Below, in pieces: positions 7,780 through 14,615 of a DNA stretch of 36,216 nucleotides. The DNA is taken from contig CALMHZ010000032.1 of NCBI GenBank assembly GCA_937864125.1, positions 1-36,216 on the forward strand. The letters run 5' to 3'. The notes under the pieces are model-generated. The model did no database searches and had not been told where the DNA came from. It saw only the letters and a program-made list of their open reading frames with translations. This DNA is from an uncultured bacterium (lineage in GTDB: Bacteria > Patescibacteriota > Minisyncoccia > Moranbacterales > UBA1568). A program made the translations under genes and the position numbers. Numbering within the stretch: position 1 is the first letter of the stretch; every line of letters starts with the position of its first letter.

Positions 7780-8787
7780 TCAGATCGATATTCCCCTCGG
7801 AACCGCGGCTCCGGGGTTCGTCGCGGGTTTCACATTGACATTCGATTGCTGTCGCACCTCATTGACAAACCCCGCCCCCGGCCCAAGCTGAGCATCGAGG
7901 GTTTCAAGTTGGCCGGTAACCTGGGTATTGACGGTGCCGATTTCGCGTTGGATATTCGTCTGCACTTCGCCGATGCCCTTTTGCACGACATTTGTTATAG
8001 TCTTATTCACCAAAGACATTACGATCCCGCTCGCGAGCTCCTGAGGATTGCTTGCGGCGGCAATAATCTTATTCCCTACATCCTGGGCATTGGCAACCAA
8101 CTGGCCCACGGTCGCACCCGGAAGGCCGGGAGCGCTCCGATACCCATGAGATATCGCTTGCACCACCTGTTCTTGCTGCGCCTGCTCCCGTATTGACTGC
8201 TCATACCCTTGTGCCGCGAGCGCGAACCCGAAAGGATTGTTCATAGGATTGGAGAAAAGCGCATTCAGGGTACGCAAATCACCTTCGGCAAGCGAAGCCT
8301 CGGGATCTGAAGACACATCCAATATATCAGCCGGACGCGAAGACGAGGAGCTTAGACTCGATTTTGCGGTTTTGATAAGCTGAGCGCTATAATTTCCATT
8401 GATTCCTCCGGAGGCGCTATAATTCGCGGATGCTCCGCGCCCCTTCGTCGCCGAAGCAAAGAAACCTTCCATCTGCATCTGAACTTTTTTCTCCGGCTCA
8501 TCATACAAGAACTGCTTCCAGTCATTGATCACCAAAGAAGTCCCCGCGGAAGATCCTCCCACCAATTTCCCCACCTGACTATTTATCATGGAAATGGCGC
8601 TTGCCTTCACCGCGCCAAGAAGCGCCCCTTCGATCTGACGGGCTATCTTTTCCAACATATCCTTGATGAAGGTCGAATAGATGGGCTCCCCCCAATACCC
8701 TGCCTGCGCGTATGGAGTAAGGAAAACCGCATTCGAGAGAAAGCTGAGGGCGAAAATGAAGCTGAGAGTGATTTTTTTTATTTTCAT
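7780..8787 (-). CDS. Exported hypothetical protein, Gln/Ala/Ser-rich
   Basis: I do not recognise a family. The 335-aa product has a clear signal peptide (basic MKIKK, hydrophobic core, cleavage probably after AQA at about residue 29). The mature part is low in charge, rich in Ala, Gln, Ser, Asn and Gly, with helical, possibly amphipathic stretches (residues 40-70 and 225-300) and a Ser-rich linker near residues 145-152. Such proteins in Patescibacteria often sit with type IV pilus or secretion genes, so a VirB5/TrbJ-like role is possible, but that is inference. It is 24 bases downstream of a second exported protein on the same strand, so the two are probably co-transcribed and end at the bidirectional terminator. 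Confidence 0.8.
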   Translation of the reverse strand: MKIKKITLSFIFALSFLSNAVFLTPYAQAGYWGEPIYSTFIKDMLEKIARQIEGALLGAVKASAISMINSQVGKLVGGSSAGTSLVINDWKQFLYDEPEKKVQMQMEGFFASATKGRGASANYSASGGINGNYSAQLIKTAKSSLSSSSSRPADILDVSSDPEASLAEGDLRTLNALFSNPMNNPFGFALAAQGYEQSIREQAQQEQVVQAISHGYRSAPGLPGATVGQLVANAQDVGNKIIAAASNPQELASGIVMSLVNKTITNVVQKGIGEVQTNIQREIGTVNTQVTGQLETLDAQLGPGAGFVNEVRQQSNVNVKPATNPGAAVPRGISI

Positions 8788-8811
8788 AAATAAGGCGATG
8801 AATATCTCTCG

Positions 8812-9780
8812 CTATATATCCAATGGAATTTCAACGATTCCGTATTCAGAAATTTTGGACTGCACCTCCACCGTAAAAGCAACCATGATATTCAAAAATC
8901 CCTGCACTTTGGATAATGAGGCGATCATTTTCATTGGATCAGCTTCCGGATCGACCGCCAAATTCCCCTTCAGTGTGGTCGCATACTTGGCAAGCTTGAT
9001 CGCCTTCACATGCGTATCGAGCATCTCCTCCGGCACTTCCACTTCATATATCTGAGACAACATCTTTTCTCCGTTCTCAGCCAAAGTGTTCAATTGCGAA
9101 ATATCTCCGAATGAAAGCGATGAAAGCGCGCTTTCTGCTATCGAAAGAGAATTTTCTTGAAATTCAGTTTCATCAGAAAACGGCTGCGGAGAATTGTTCG
9201 CAAATATATATGCGATCACCGTGAGGTATTCCGTCACATCTTCTTTTATTTTTTGAGAACGCTTCTCGTCAGAGAGGTTCTTGTATGATTGTTTTTTTAT
9301 CTTTATGGAAGCGGTATCAACTTCAGGCAATACTATTTCTTCGGTCTTTCCAGCGGACAAATCCTGCACGAGTCCATTGAGATCTTCAAGCGACACCTCG
9401 GCGTTGCCATCCGTCCCCGCGCTCGCCTCCTGAACGAAGGTCGCTATCTTCTCTGAAACTTGTTCCGTAAGATTATCACCGCCGACTCCGAGCGAGCTCG
9501 CATCCGAAGCGACTTTATTTTTTTCTGAAACGATCTTATCTCCTGGCGCCTTCTTGAGAGGATCATAGCCGCCTTGGACCTCCACCCCGTCCGAATAACT
9601 ATCTCCATCCGAGTCGCGATTCATCGGGTCGGTTCCATAGAGCTTTTCTTCGCTACTCGTCAGCTCATCTTGATCCGGATCTTCAATGATGTTGTTGTTT
9701 CCCATTTCCTGAGAAGCAGAAACAAAAAAGGCTCCGCTCAAAAAAAGAAGGCCAAATAAAACAAAAAATTGTTTTTTCAT
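8812..9780 (-). CDS. Exported protein with thrombospondin type-3-like calcium repeats
   Basis: The start at 9780 (MKKQFFVLFG) gives a standard signal peptide; an in-frame ATG at 9816 would add 12 residues. Just after the predicted cleavage site comes an Asp-rich stretch with DPDQDELTSSEE, YGTDP, RDSDGDSYSDGVE and YDP. This is the spacing of thrombospondin type-3/dockerin-like calcium-binding repeats common in bacterial surface proteins. The remaining ~240 residues are acidic and probably helical, with no family I know. It is the first gene of a two-gene minus-strand unit with 7780-8787. Upstream lies a promoter in the left 46-bp inverted repeat next to a parS-like palindrome, so expression may respond to the protein bound there. 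Role is likely cell surface or adhesion (inference). Confidence 0.8.
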   Translation of the reverse strand: MKKQFFVLFGLLFLSGAFFVSASQEMGNNNIIEDPDQDELTSSEEKLYGTDPMNRDSDGDSYSDGVEVQGGYDPLKKAPGDKIVSEKNKVASDASSLGVGGDNLTEQVSEKIATFVQEASAGTDGNAEVSLEDLNGLVQDLSAGKTEEIVLPEVDTASIKIKKQSYKNLSDEKRSQKIKEDVTEYLTVIAYIFANNSPQPFSDETEFQENSLSIAESALSSLSFGDISQLNTLAENGEKMLSQIYEVEVPEEMLDTHVKAIKLAKYATTLKGNLAVDPEADPMKMIASLSKVQGFLNIMVAFTVEVQSKISEYGIVEIPLDI

Positions 9781-9946
9781 GCTTGAGGCGACCGACGGAT
9801 AGGCAACTTTTTCCATAAAAAATTTTGTTTGATTTCATTATAACACTTTTAAGAGAAGAAGACAACAAGTATGCCGGTAGTCATTTAAATCCCGATCTTT
9901 CATCTTTCCACTTGTGATCGTGAATACCTACATGTTTATATTAAAT

Positions 9947-9975
9947 ACTATGCAATAAAATATAGAATATGTCAA
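9947..9975 (-). promoter_or_regulatory. Leftward promoter inside the left inverted repeat
   Basis: Read on the minus strand: -35 TTGACA (9970-9975), 17-bp spacer, -10 CATAGT (9947-9952, 4 of 6). It faces the exported-protein operon, whose start is at 9780/9816. The palindrome at 9983-9998 sits 7 bases upstream of the -35. Confidence 0.6.
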
Positions 9976-9998
9976 GTATATATGTTCCACGTGGAACA
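9953..9998 (+). repeat. Left arm of perfect 46-bp inverted repeat
   Basis: The 46 bases are the exact reverse complement of 10452-10497. Each arm contains, in order, one 16-bp palindrome, 7 bases, a -35 TTGACA and the full 17-bp promoter spacer; identity stops exactly at the -10 box. Confidence 0.95.
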
Positions 9999-10009
9999 TT
10001 TTACTCCTC

Positions 10010-10018
10010 TGCTATAAT
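10010..10018 (+). promoter_or_regulatory. Candidate extended -10 promoter inside the array
   Basis: TGCTATAAT, a perfect extended -10, 11 bases after the first palindrome. The same phrase TGCTATAATTT recurs at 10163 after the third palindrome. Confidence 0.35.
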
Positions 10019-10162
10019 TTTCTTTGCTTTATTAATAAAAATTATTGCTTCACTTGTAATAAGTATCTTACTTTGTTCCACGTGGAACATTATCCACGGT
10101 AAATAGTAATAAAATTTCAGAAAATTTATAAGATGCAATCAATTTGTTCCACGTGGAACAAA

Positions 10163-10171
10163 TGCTATAAT
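10163..10171 (+). promoter_or_regulatory. Candidate extended -10 promoter inside the array
   Basis: TGCTATAAT directly after the palindrome at 10145-10160, which would cover the -35/spacer region. A bound protein there should block it. Confidence 0.35.
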
Positions 10172-10451
10172 TTGAAAATACTTTTTCTTTAAAAAAATAA
10201 ACGATGGATCACTGGATATACTCACAAGGGACACAAAGAAAGTTTACCGTAATCATTCTTTCTTATTTTATAAGGTGCGCATGTTCCATGTGGAACATTA
10301 AATGTGCTTATACCAATAAAATTCAAGTCTCATTGTTCCACGTGGAACAATGAGATACTAAATTCTTCTTGAAATACCAACGCTATAGAATATGTTCCAC
10401 GTGGAACATTAGCTGTAGATTATTTTTCTATCACAGTAAGTAAAAGATAAT

Positions 10452-10497
10452 TGTTCCACGTGGAACATATATACTTGACATATTCTATATTTTATTG
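10452..10497 (-). repeat. Right arm of perfect 46-bp inverted repeat
   Basis: Exact reverse complement of 9953-9998. It contains the last palindrome (10452-10467), the -35 and the spacer of the rightward promoter. Confidence 0.95.
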
Positions 10498-10503
10498 TAT
10501 AAT
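10475..10503 (+). promoter_or_regulatory. Perfect-consensus promoter facing the tRNA-Ala/tRNA-Arg genes
   Basis: TTGACA (10475-10480), 17-bp spacer, TATAAT (10498-10503): full sigma70 consensus. The palindrome at 10452-10467 ends 7 bases before the -35. First gene downstream is tRNA-Ala at 10586. Confidence 0.85.
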
Positions 10504-10585
10504 ATAACATGGGGAGAAAATTATATGAAATTGACGCAAATATGAATACACGCTACCATATGGCATGACTTAAAATCCCGAATGC

Positions 10586-10659
10586 AGGGCCGTTGGCTCA
10601 GTTGGTAGAGCGCCTCCATGGCATGGAGGAGGTCACCGGTTCGAATCCGGTACGGTCCA
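10586..10659 (+). tRNA. tRNA-Ala (anticodon GGC)
   Basis: Acceptor GGGCCGT/ACGGTCC (one G-U), D-arm GCTC/GAGC, anticodon arm CCTCC-ATGGCAT-GGAGG, T-arm ACCGG-TTCGAAT-CCGGT, discriminator A. CCA not encoded. Confidence 0.95.
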
Positions 10660-10742
10660 CAAAGAGTCGTTATTCGAGGCCATTCGTATTTAAAAATCTC
10701 CGGATTGATTGCAGATGCTCCGCCATTCTTTTATATATTACA

Positions 10743-10817
10743 GCCCTTGTAGTTCAATGGATAGAACAGCCCCGTCCTAAGGGGTTGATGTGGGTTCGAT
10801 TCCTGCCAAGGGCACCA
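10743..10817 (+). tRNA. tRNA-Arg (anticodon CCT)
   Basis: Acceptor GCCCTTG/CAAGGGC, anticodon arm GCCCC-GTCCTAA-GGGGT, T-arm GTGGG-TTCGATT-CCTGC with two wobble pairs. ACCA follows, so CCA is encoded here, unlike several other tRNAs of the window. Confidence 0.92.
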
Positions 10818-11028
10818 TTTATTGGCCTATGGGCTTATAAGAGCGCCTCAGTAATAGCCATTGCCACCTACCATTCTCCCATGGTGCAGGAAAAAACAAT
10901 ACGCCTCGATCAAGAAAGGATGGAAGGATGCCCATCGCACATATTTCCCATGGCCTCGGTAGTGAAAACTCCCTTTCTCCCAGTCGGTTGTAAGCAAGGG
11001 AGCGAGTCGGGTTTCGATTGAGCGGGGG

Positions 11029-11062
11029 AGCCTTCACTCACTAGTGGGGGCTTCTTTTCTCT
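11029..11062 (+). terminator. Rho-independent terminator
   Basis: AGCCTTCACT pairs with AGTGGGGGCT (10 pairs, two G-U) around a 4-nt loop, followed by TCTTTTCTCT. It could end the tRNA transcript or an unrecognised RNA. Confidence 0.65.
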
Positions 11063-11120
11063 AAAGTCAGCGGGGGAGAGATTTCTCACCCAACCATTCC
11101 TCAAGTTTCCAAGAAGTGCT

Positions 11121-11152
11121 TTGACAAAAACATTGCTTTGCTTCACTATAGT
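11121..11152 (+). promoter_or_regulatory. Probable promoter of rbfA operon
   Basis: TTGACA at 11121-11126 and TATAGT at 11147-11152. The 20-base spacer is longer than ideal, so the exact -10 is uncertain. It lies 24 bases before rbfA. Confidence 0.45.
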
Positions 11153-11175
11153 ATGATTTGCTATTCCTCCCTCCT

Positions 11176-11508
11176 ATGTCCAAACGCATCATACAAATAA
11201 ACGAGCTTCTGCGTGAACATATCGGGGATATCTTCGTACATGCCCTGAATCTTAAGCCGGGCGTACTTGCGACGATTACCAAAGTAGATACGACACCCGA
11301 TCTCCGCAGGGCAGATATCTTGGTAAGCGTGTTCCCGGAATCTGAGAGCGACTATGTGATGAATGCTTTAAAAAGAGAAAAATGGAAGATTCAAAAGGCC
11401 CTGTATGCGCGTTTGTACATGAAGCCGCTCCCGAAGCTTTCTTTTTTATTCGACCCGACCGCAAGCAAAGCCGATGAAATCGAACGGATTCTAAAAAGCT
11501 TAGAATAA
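11176..11508 (+). CDS. rbfA: Ribosome-binding factor A
   Basis: RbfA is a small KH-type protein that binds the 30S subunit and helps mature the 5' end of 16S rRNA. The 110-aa length is typical. Family features are the N-terminal ELLREHIGDIFVHAL, the segment VDTTPDLRRADILVSVFP (usually V.vs.Dl..A.Vyvsv) and the C-terminal LYMKPLPKLSFLFDPT with a final amphipathic helix. The ATG at 11176 is preferred to an upstream in-frame TTG at 11158 because it matches the family N-terminus. It is followed after 27 bases by a DHH phosphoesterase gene, an arrangement (rbfA-nrnA) seen in many bacteria. Confidence 0.92.
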   Translation: MSKRIIQINELLREHIGDIFVHALNLKPGVLATITKVDTTPDLRRADILVSVFPESESDYVMNALKREKWKIQKALYARLYMKPLPKLSFLFDPTASKADEIERILKSLE

Positions 11509-11535
11509 AGCTTATTTAAGAGTTGTGCACGACTT

Positions 11536-12501
11536 ATGCAGGATTTCTCATCTGAATTCAAGAATCTCCACTATGTGATAAACAGAGCTGAGAGCATTTT
11601 GCTCTTTGCGCATACCAGACCTGACCCTGATACGGTAGGCGCGAATATCGCTTTGCGTGAATATATTCATTCTCTTGGCAAACGAGTCGATATCGCCTGT
11701 TTTGATAGACTTCCCGTCTTCGCAACCCAGCTTTTCCCGGACATCATCTTTCAAAATCCCGCTGAACTACCCATCCAGGGTTATGACGCCATCATCGCCT
11801 CCGACAGCGTGGATCGCGGATTCCAGCTTTTAAAGGAATCCTTCCAGGAAAAACAAGTTATCGCGCTCATCGATCATCATCCCAATATACAGATGACGGG
11901 TGACATCATTATCATCGATGACACCGTTTCCTCGTCATGCGAGCTGCTGTTTCATTTTTTCACAACAGAAAATATACCCCTTTCTCCTAAGATAGCCACG
12001 CCGCTTCTTATGGGCATTATCGGCGACACGGGGAGCATGCAACATTCCTGCACAAGCACTGCCACTCTTGAGGCCGTATCGACTCTTATACAAAAAGGCG
12101 GCCAATTGCAAAAAATTACTTCCGAAGTTTTTGCCAACAACACCCTTTCGACGCTCCAATTGTGGGGGAGAGCTCTTGCTCGCGCGCAAATAAACCAAGG
12201 GAATGGGATGATCTACTCAGCTATCACCGAACAGGACATAGCCGAGCTCGGCAATCCCTCCACGGAAGACATGTATATGGCCTCGACCCTTCTCAACGCG
12301 GTTCCTGATGCGAAGTTTTCGCTGCTTTTTTATCAAATAAAGCCGGGACTCATCCGGGGAAGCCTGCGCAGCGACCCCCATAAGCAGATGGATGTTTCCA
12401 CTATAGCTAAAGCATTGGGCGGGGGAGGACACGCGCTTGCAAGCGGATTTGAGATACCAGGAACGATCATCGAAACAACTGACGGGTGGGAAGTGCGCTA
12501 A
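11536..12501 (+). CDS. nrnA: DHH-family phosphoesterase, NrnA-like (oligoribonuclease / pAp phosphatase)
   Basis: Predicted Mn-dependent phosphodiesterase that degrades nanoRNA and dephosphorylates pAp. DHH motifs are HTRPDPDTVGA (from residue 26), ASDSVDRG, IDHHPN (the DHH-like signature) and GIIGDTGSMQH. The DHHA1 substrate-binding motif GGGGHALASGF lies near the C-terminus. Length (321 aa) matches the family. It follows rbfA and precedes the uracil-DNA glycosylase by about 23 bases, so the three genes are probably one transcript. A c-di-AMP phosphodiesterase activity of the same superfamily cannot be excluded, but no GGDEF or PAS domain is present. Confidence 0.9.
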   Translation: MQDFSSEFKNLHYVINRAESILLFAHTRPDPDTVGANIALREYIHSLGKRVDIACFDRLPVFATQLFPDIIFQNPAELPIQGYDAIIASDSVDRGFQLLKESFQEKQVIALIDHHPNIQMTGDIIIIDDTVSSSCELLFHFFTTENIPLSPKIATPLLMGIIGDTGSMQHSCTSTATLEAVSTLIQKGGQLQKITSEVFANNTLSTLQLWGRALARAQINQGNGMIYSAITEQDIAELGNPSTEDMYMASTLLNAVPDAKFSLLFYQIKPGLIRGSLRSDPHKQMDVSTIAKALGGGGHALASGFEIPGTIIETTDGWEVR

Positions 12502-12524
12502 TATATCATGTTTATACACGAGTT

Positions 12525-13157
12525 ATGAACATCCTTCCTTCGGCGCAATCGTCGCAATTGCTCTCCGACCTCAATCTTCGCATGGAGTCATCTTGCCAAT
12601 GCGAGCTGAAACATACCGCTACTCAGGCGGTTTTTGGTATGGGAAGCGTTGACGCTTCACTTTTTTTTATCGGGGAGGCACCGGGGAAAAACGAGGACAA
12701 GCTCGGAAAGCCATTCGTGGGCGCATCAGGAAAATTTCTTGATGAGATGTTGCGATCCATATCGATGCGAAGAGAAGACATATATATTACCAATATAGTG
12801 AAGTATCGCCCCCCTCTCAATCGAGATCCTTCCAAAAAAGAAGTGGCCGAATGCGCCCCGTGGCTCCAAGAAGAAATCCGATTGATACGCCCCGATATCA
12901 TTATCACCCTCGGAAGGCACGCGCTCAACTATTTTCTTCCCGAGGCCGTCATCTCACAGTCGCACGGACAGATATTCGACTGTCATATACCCGGCATCGG
13001 AACAAAAAAACTCTACGCCCTCTATCATCCCGCAGCGGCGCTTTACAATGGGGGAATGCGACAAACGCTCATCGAGGATTTCGGAAAGATTCCGGAGCTG
13101 CTCGAGGAAATAGGGAAAACAAAAAACCCCGGACAGGATCGACCTGTCGGGGGCTGA
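12525..13157 (+). CDS. udg: Uracil-DNA glycosylase, family 4-like
   Basis: Removes uracil from DNA in base-excision repair. The 210-aa protein has motif A GEAPGKNEDKLGKPFVG (residues 50-66), the TNIVKYRPPLNRDP segment, LGRHAL and motif B HPAAALYNGG. Family-4 enzymes usually hold a 4Fe-4S cluster with C-x2-C near the N-terminus, the Cys of KCRPP and a later Cys. Here Cys24 and Cys26 are C-x-C, the KCRPP Cys is Tyr94, and Cys110 is kept, so the canonical cluster looks incomplete. The ATG at 12525 avoids overlap with nrnA. The last codons overlap a hairpin that serves as terminator for the convergent dcd gene. Confidence 0.88.
   Translation: MNILPSAQSSQLLSDLNLRMESSCQCELKHTATQAVFGMGSVDASLFFIGEAPGKNEDKLGKPFVGASGKFLDEMLRSISMRREDIYITNIVKYRPPLNRDPSKKEVAECAPWLQEEIRLIRPDIIITLGRHALNYFLPEAVISQSHGQIFDCHIPGIGTKKLYALYHPAAALYNGGMRQTLIEDFGKIPELLEEIGKTKNPGQDRPVGG
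13120..13153 (-). terminator. Rho-independent terminator of the dcd gene, inside the 3' end of udg
   Basis: On the minus strand CCTGTC/GACAGG is extended by CCCC/GGGG with one mismatch (13127-13153), followed by TTTTTTGTTTT. It starts about 10 bases after the dcd stop and overlaps udg coding sequence. Confidence 0.75.
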
Positions 13158-13162
13158 AGAAC

Positions 13163-14278
13163 TCAAGCGAATCGTTTGGAGGGGAGCGCTCCTTTCTGAT
13201 GACGATAATGACTCGTCTCCTTCTCGTCATAGTGGATAGAGGGCGGCTCGATCATGCGCTCATAGCTTATCTCGCCTATGAGCTGCCCCGGCTGGATATA
13301 CCAGTCCTCATGAGGCCATACCTCGAGCGTGATCCGTCTTCCTAGCCACCGCATGAGCACCTTCAGGATGAATGCCCAACCAGGATCGACGAACCCGGCG
13401 GCATGGATATCCGCATGGGCGAAGCGCTTGTTCACCGCTTTCACCTCGCAGGCGAACTCCGGGGGAACCACGACATGCTCTGCCGTACCCAGAATGTAAA
13501 ATTTTCCCTTTTTGAGAAGCGCCCCGCCTTTCTCATCGGCATACACTGGATCGAAGTAATCGATTATTTGCTGCACGGTGGAATAATCGACTATGCGCCG
13601 ATTCTCCTTGCAACACCATCCGATGATTTTCTTTGGACGGAGATCAAGCGACACTGCGAGCGCGCCATCCGAAGAGCAAGATACTTTCTCCCATGGAATC
13701 GGATCCCCATTTTCATCGAAAAATAGCGGCTGTTTCCGATAGAGCCCACGGATTTCCTCCCGATCGAGACGGGTGTCAGCAGTGAAAAATCTCACCTGCG
13801 AGAGCGTCTCGCGAGGATACATGCGCACCGGCATCACGGTCGGCGAGATAAGGAGCCATGGGTTCCTCGGCCTTTTCGTACATTCGTCTTTTCCTGTAGG
13901 AACGGAATCAAAGCCGTCGACGCCATCGCAAACCGTTCGGACAAGAAGCCCGTCCCGAGCGACCGAGGATTTCGGATTGCAGTATCCGTAGATATCGTCG
14001 GGAAGCGCGAGCGTCTCCTCGGTCCGGGCCAAATACATGGTCCCGGGTTCGAAGATATCGCCAGGATTCATCGGCGTCGCGCCCAAGGCTTCCATGAGCT
14101 CTCGGATCGACTGACCCCTGACCGGCGAGGCGGAGCTCGTAACCCGGTATGTCTCCTCGCTTATCGAAAGATCGAGCGAAGCCGGGTTCACATTTTCATC
14201 TCTCGCATTTTCTATTTTTCCATCGGCTATAAGTGACCGGATCATCCGGTCGGATAGAGTGCCAGCACCGAGTATCAT
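13163..14278 (-). CDS. dcd: 2'-deoxycytidine 5'-triphosphate deaminase (long, two-domain Dcd)
   Basis: Predicted to deaminate dCTP to dUTP, the precursor for dTMP. The 371-aa length and two consecutive dUTPase-fold halves (about residues 1-190 and 200-360) match the long dCTP deaminase family, not the ~190-aa E. coli Dcd. Visible landmarks are LSDRMIRSLI at the N-terminus, NPASLDLSI, the motif CNPKSSVARDGL, and in the second half AVSLDLRP, VNKRFAHADIHAAGFVDPGW and QPGQLIGEI. Which half holds the active site is not clear to me. The ATG at 14278 is preceded by GGAGAGG at suitable distance. It is convergent with udg: one enzyme makes dUTP, the other removes uracil from DNA. Confidence 0.88.
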   Translation of the reverse strand: MILGAGTLSDRMIRSLIADGKIENARDENVNPASLDLSISEETYRVTSSASPVRGQSIRELMEALGATPMNPGDIFEPGTMYLARTEETLALPDDIYGYCNPKSSVARDGLLVRTVCDGVDGFDSVPTGKDECTKRPRNPWLLISPTVMPVRMYPRETLSQVRFFTADTRLDREEIRGLYRKQPLFFDENGDPIPWEKVSCSSDGALAVSLDLRPKKIIGWCCKENRRIVDYSTVQQIIDYFDPVYADEKGGALLKKGKFYILGTAEHVVVPPEFACEVKAVNKRFAHADIHAAGFVDPGWAFILKVLMRWLGRRITLEVWPHEDWYIQPGQLIGEISYERMIEPPSIHYDEKETSHYRHQKGALPSKRFA

Positions 14279-14397
14279 GTTCCTCTCCTTTTCTTTGGTT
14301 GTAAAAAAACTTCATGAAAGCCTAGCAGAAGGACGGTTTTTTGTACAGTTTCCGTTGACGCATGGGTTCCATTCTGATACCTTTGGTATGTTTCGAA

Positions 14398-14468
14398 GGT
14401 CCGATGGCCGAGCGGTTAGGCAAGGGTCTGCAAAACCCTGTACAGCGGTTCGACTCCGCTTCGGACCT
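14398..14468 (+). tRNA. tRNA-Cys (anticodon GCA)
   Basis: Acceptor GGTCCGA/TCGGACC, anticodon arm AGGGT-CTGCAAA-ACCCT, T-arm AGCGG-TTCGACT-CCGCT, discriminator T as usual for tRNA-Cys. CCA not encoded. Confidence 0.94.
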
Positions 14469-14479
14469 CATGAATATTC

Positions 14480-14563
14480 GCCGCGGTGGTGGAATTGGTA
14501 GACACAGGAGACTTAAAATCTCCCGGCCGAAAGGCTATGCGAGTTCGATTCTCGCCTGCGGCA
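14480..14563 (+). tRNA. tRNA-Leu (anticodon TAA)
   Basis: Class II tRNA with long variable arm CGGCCGAAAGGCTAT. Acceptor GCCGCGG/CTGCGGC, anticodon arm GGAGA-CTTAAAA-TCTCC, T-arm GCGAG-TTCGATT-CTCGC, discriminator A. CCA not encoded. It follows tRNA-Cys by 11 bases. Confidence 0.94.
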
Positions 14564-14570
14564 CACACAA

Positions 14571-14603
14571 AAACACCCCGACGCGCCATGCATCGGGGTG
14601 TTT
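14571..14603. terminator. Bidirectional terminator
   Basis: AAACACCCCGA/TCGGGGTGTTT, 11-bp stem with 11-nt loop. It lies between the two tRNAs on + and the 3D-domain gene on -, and can serve both. Confidence 0.85.
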
Positions 14604-14615
14604 CGCTTTCTGGTC

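Larger units (their letters stand above)
9983..10467. promoter_or_regulatory. parS: Array of seven parS-like palindromes (TGTTCCACGTGGAACA)
   Basis: Copies start at 9983, 10074, 10145, 10282, 10334, 10393 and 10452. Six are exact; the copy at 10282 has a central T for C. The 16-mer fits the broadly conserved ParB-binding consensus TGTTNCACGTGNAACA. Flanks are AT-rich and otherwise dissimilar, and start-to-start spacing is irregular (52-137 bases). The copy at 10334 sits in a 28-bp perfect palindrome (10328-10355). No ParA/ParB gene is in the window. The alternative is an operator array for an unrelated regulator. The array and its flanks (9817-10585) hold no convincing gene. Confidence 0.85.
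10818..11175 (+). other. Gene-free stretch between tRNA-Arg and rbfA
   Basis: About 360 bases without a convincing gene. I see a terminator-like hairpin near 11029-11062, two AGCGGGGGAG repeats (11021 and about 11070) and a promoter-like element near 11121. I found no signature of RNase P RNA, SRP RNA or tmRNA, but an unknown small RNA ending at the terminator is possible. Confidence 0.5.

Noticed and set aside
10204-10353. 49-codon open frame within the palindrome array
   Set aside because: No Shine-Dalgarno, it runs through two palindromes, and its composition is that of the AT-rich spacers. An extended -10 lies upstream but this is not enough to call a gene.
9983-10467. CRISPR array
   Set aside because: The repeat is only a 16-bp perfect palindrome, spacers range from about 36 to 121 bases, and no cas gene is near. 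It fits parS-like or operator sites better.
10593-11021. Open frame through tRNA-Ala and tRNA-Arg
   Set aside because: It reads through two complete tRNA genes and has no protein-like composition.
10818-11160. RNase P RNA, SRP RNA, tmRNA or 6S RNA
   Set aside because: None of the conserved core motifs of these RNAs is visible. Only a terminator-like hairpin and a promoter-like element can be supported.
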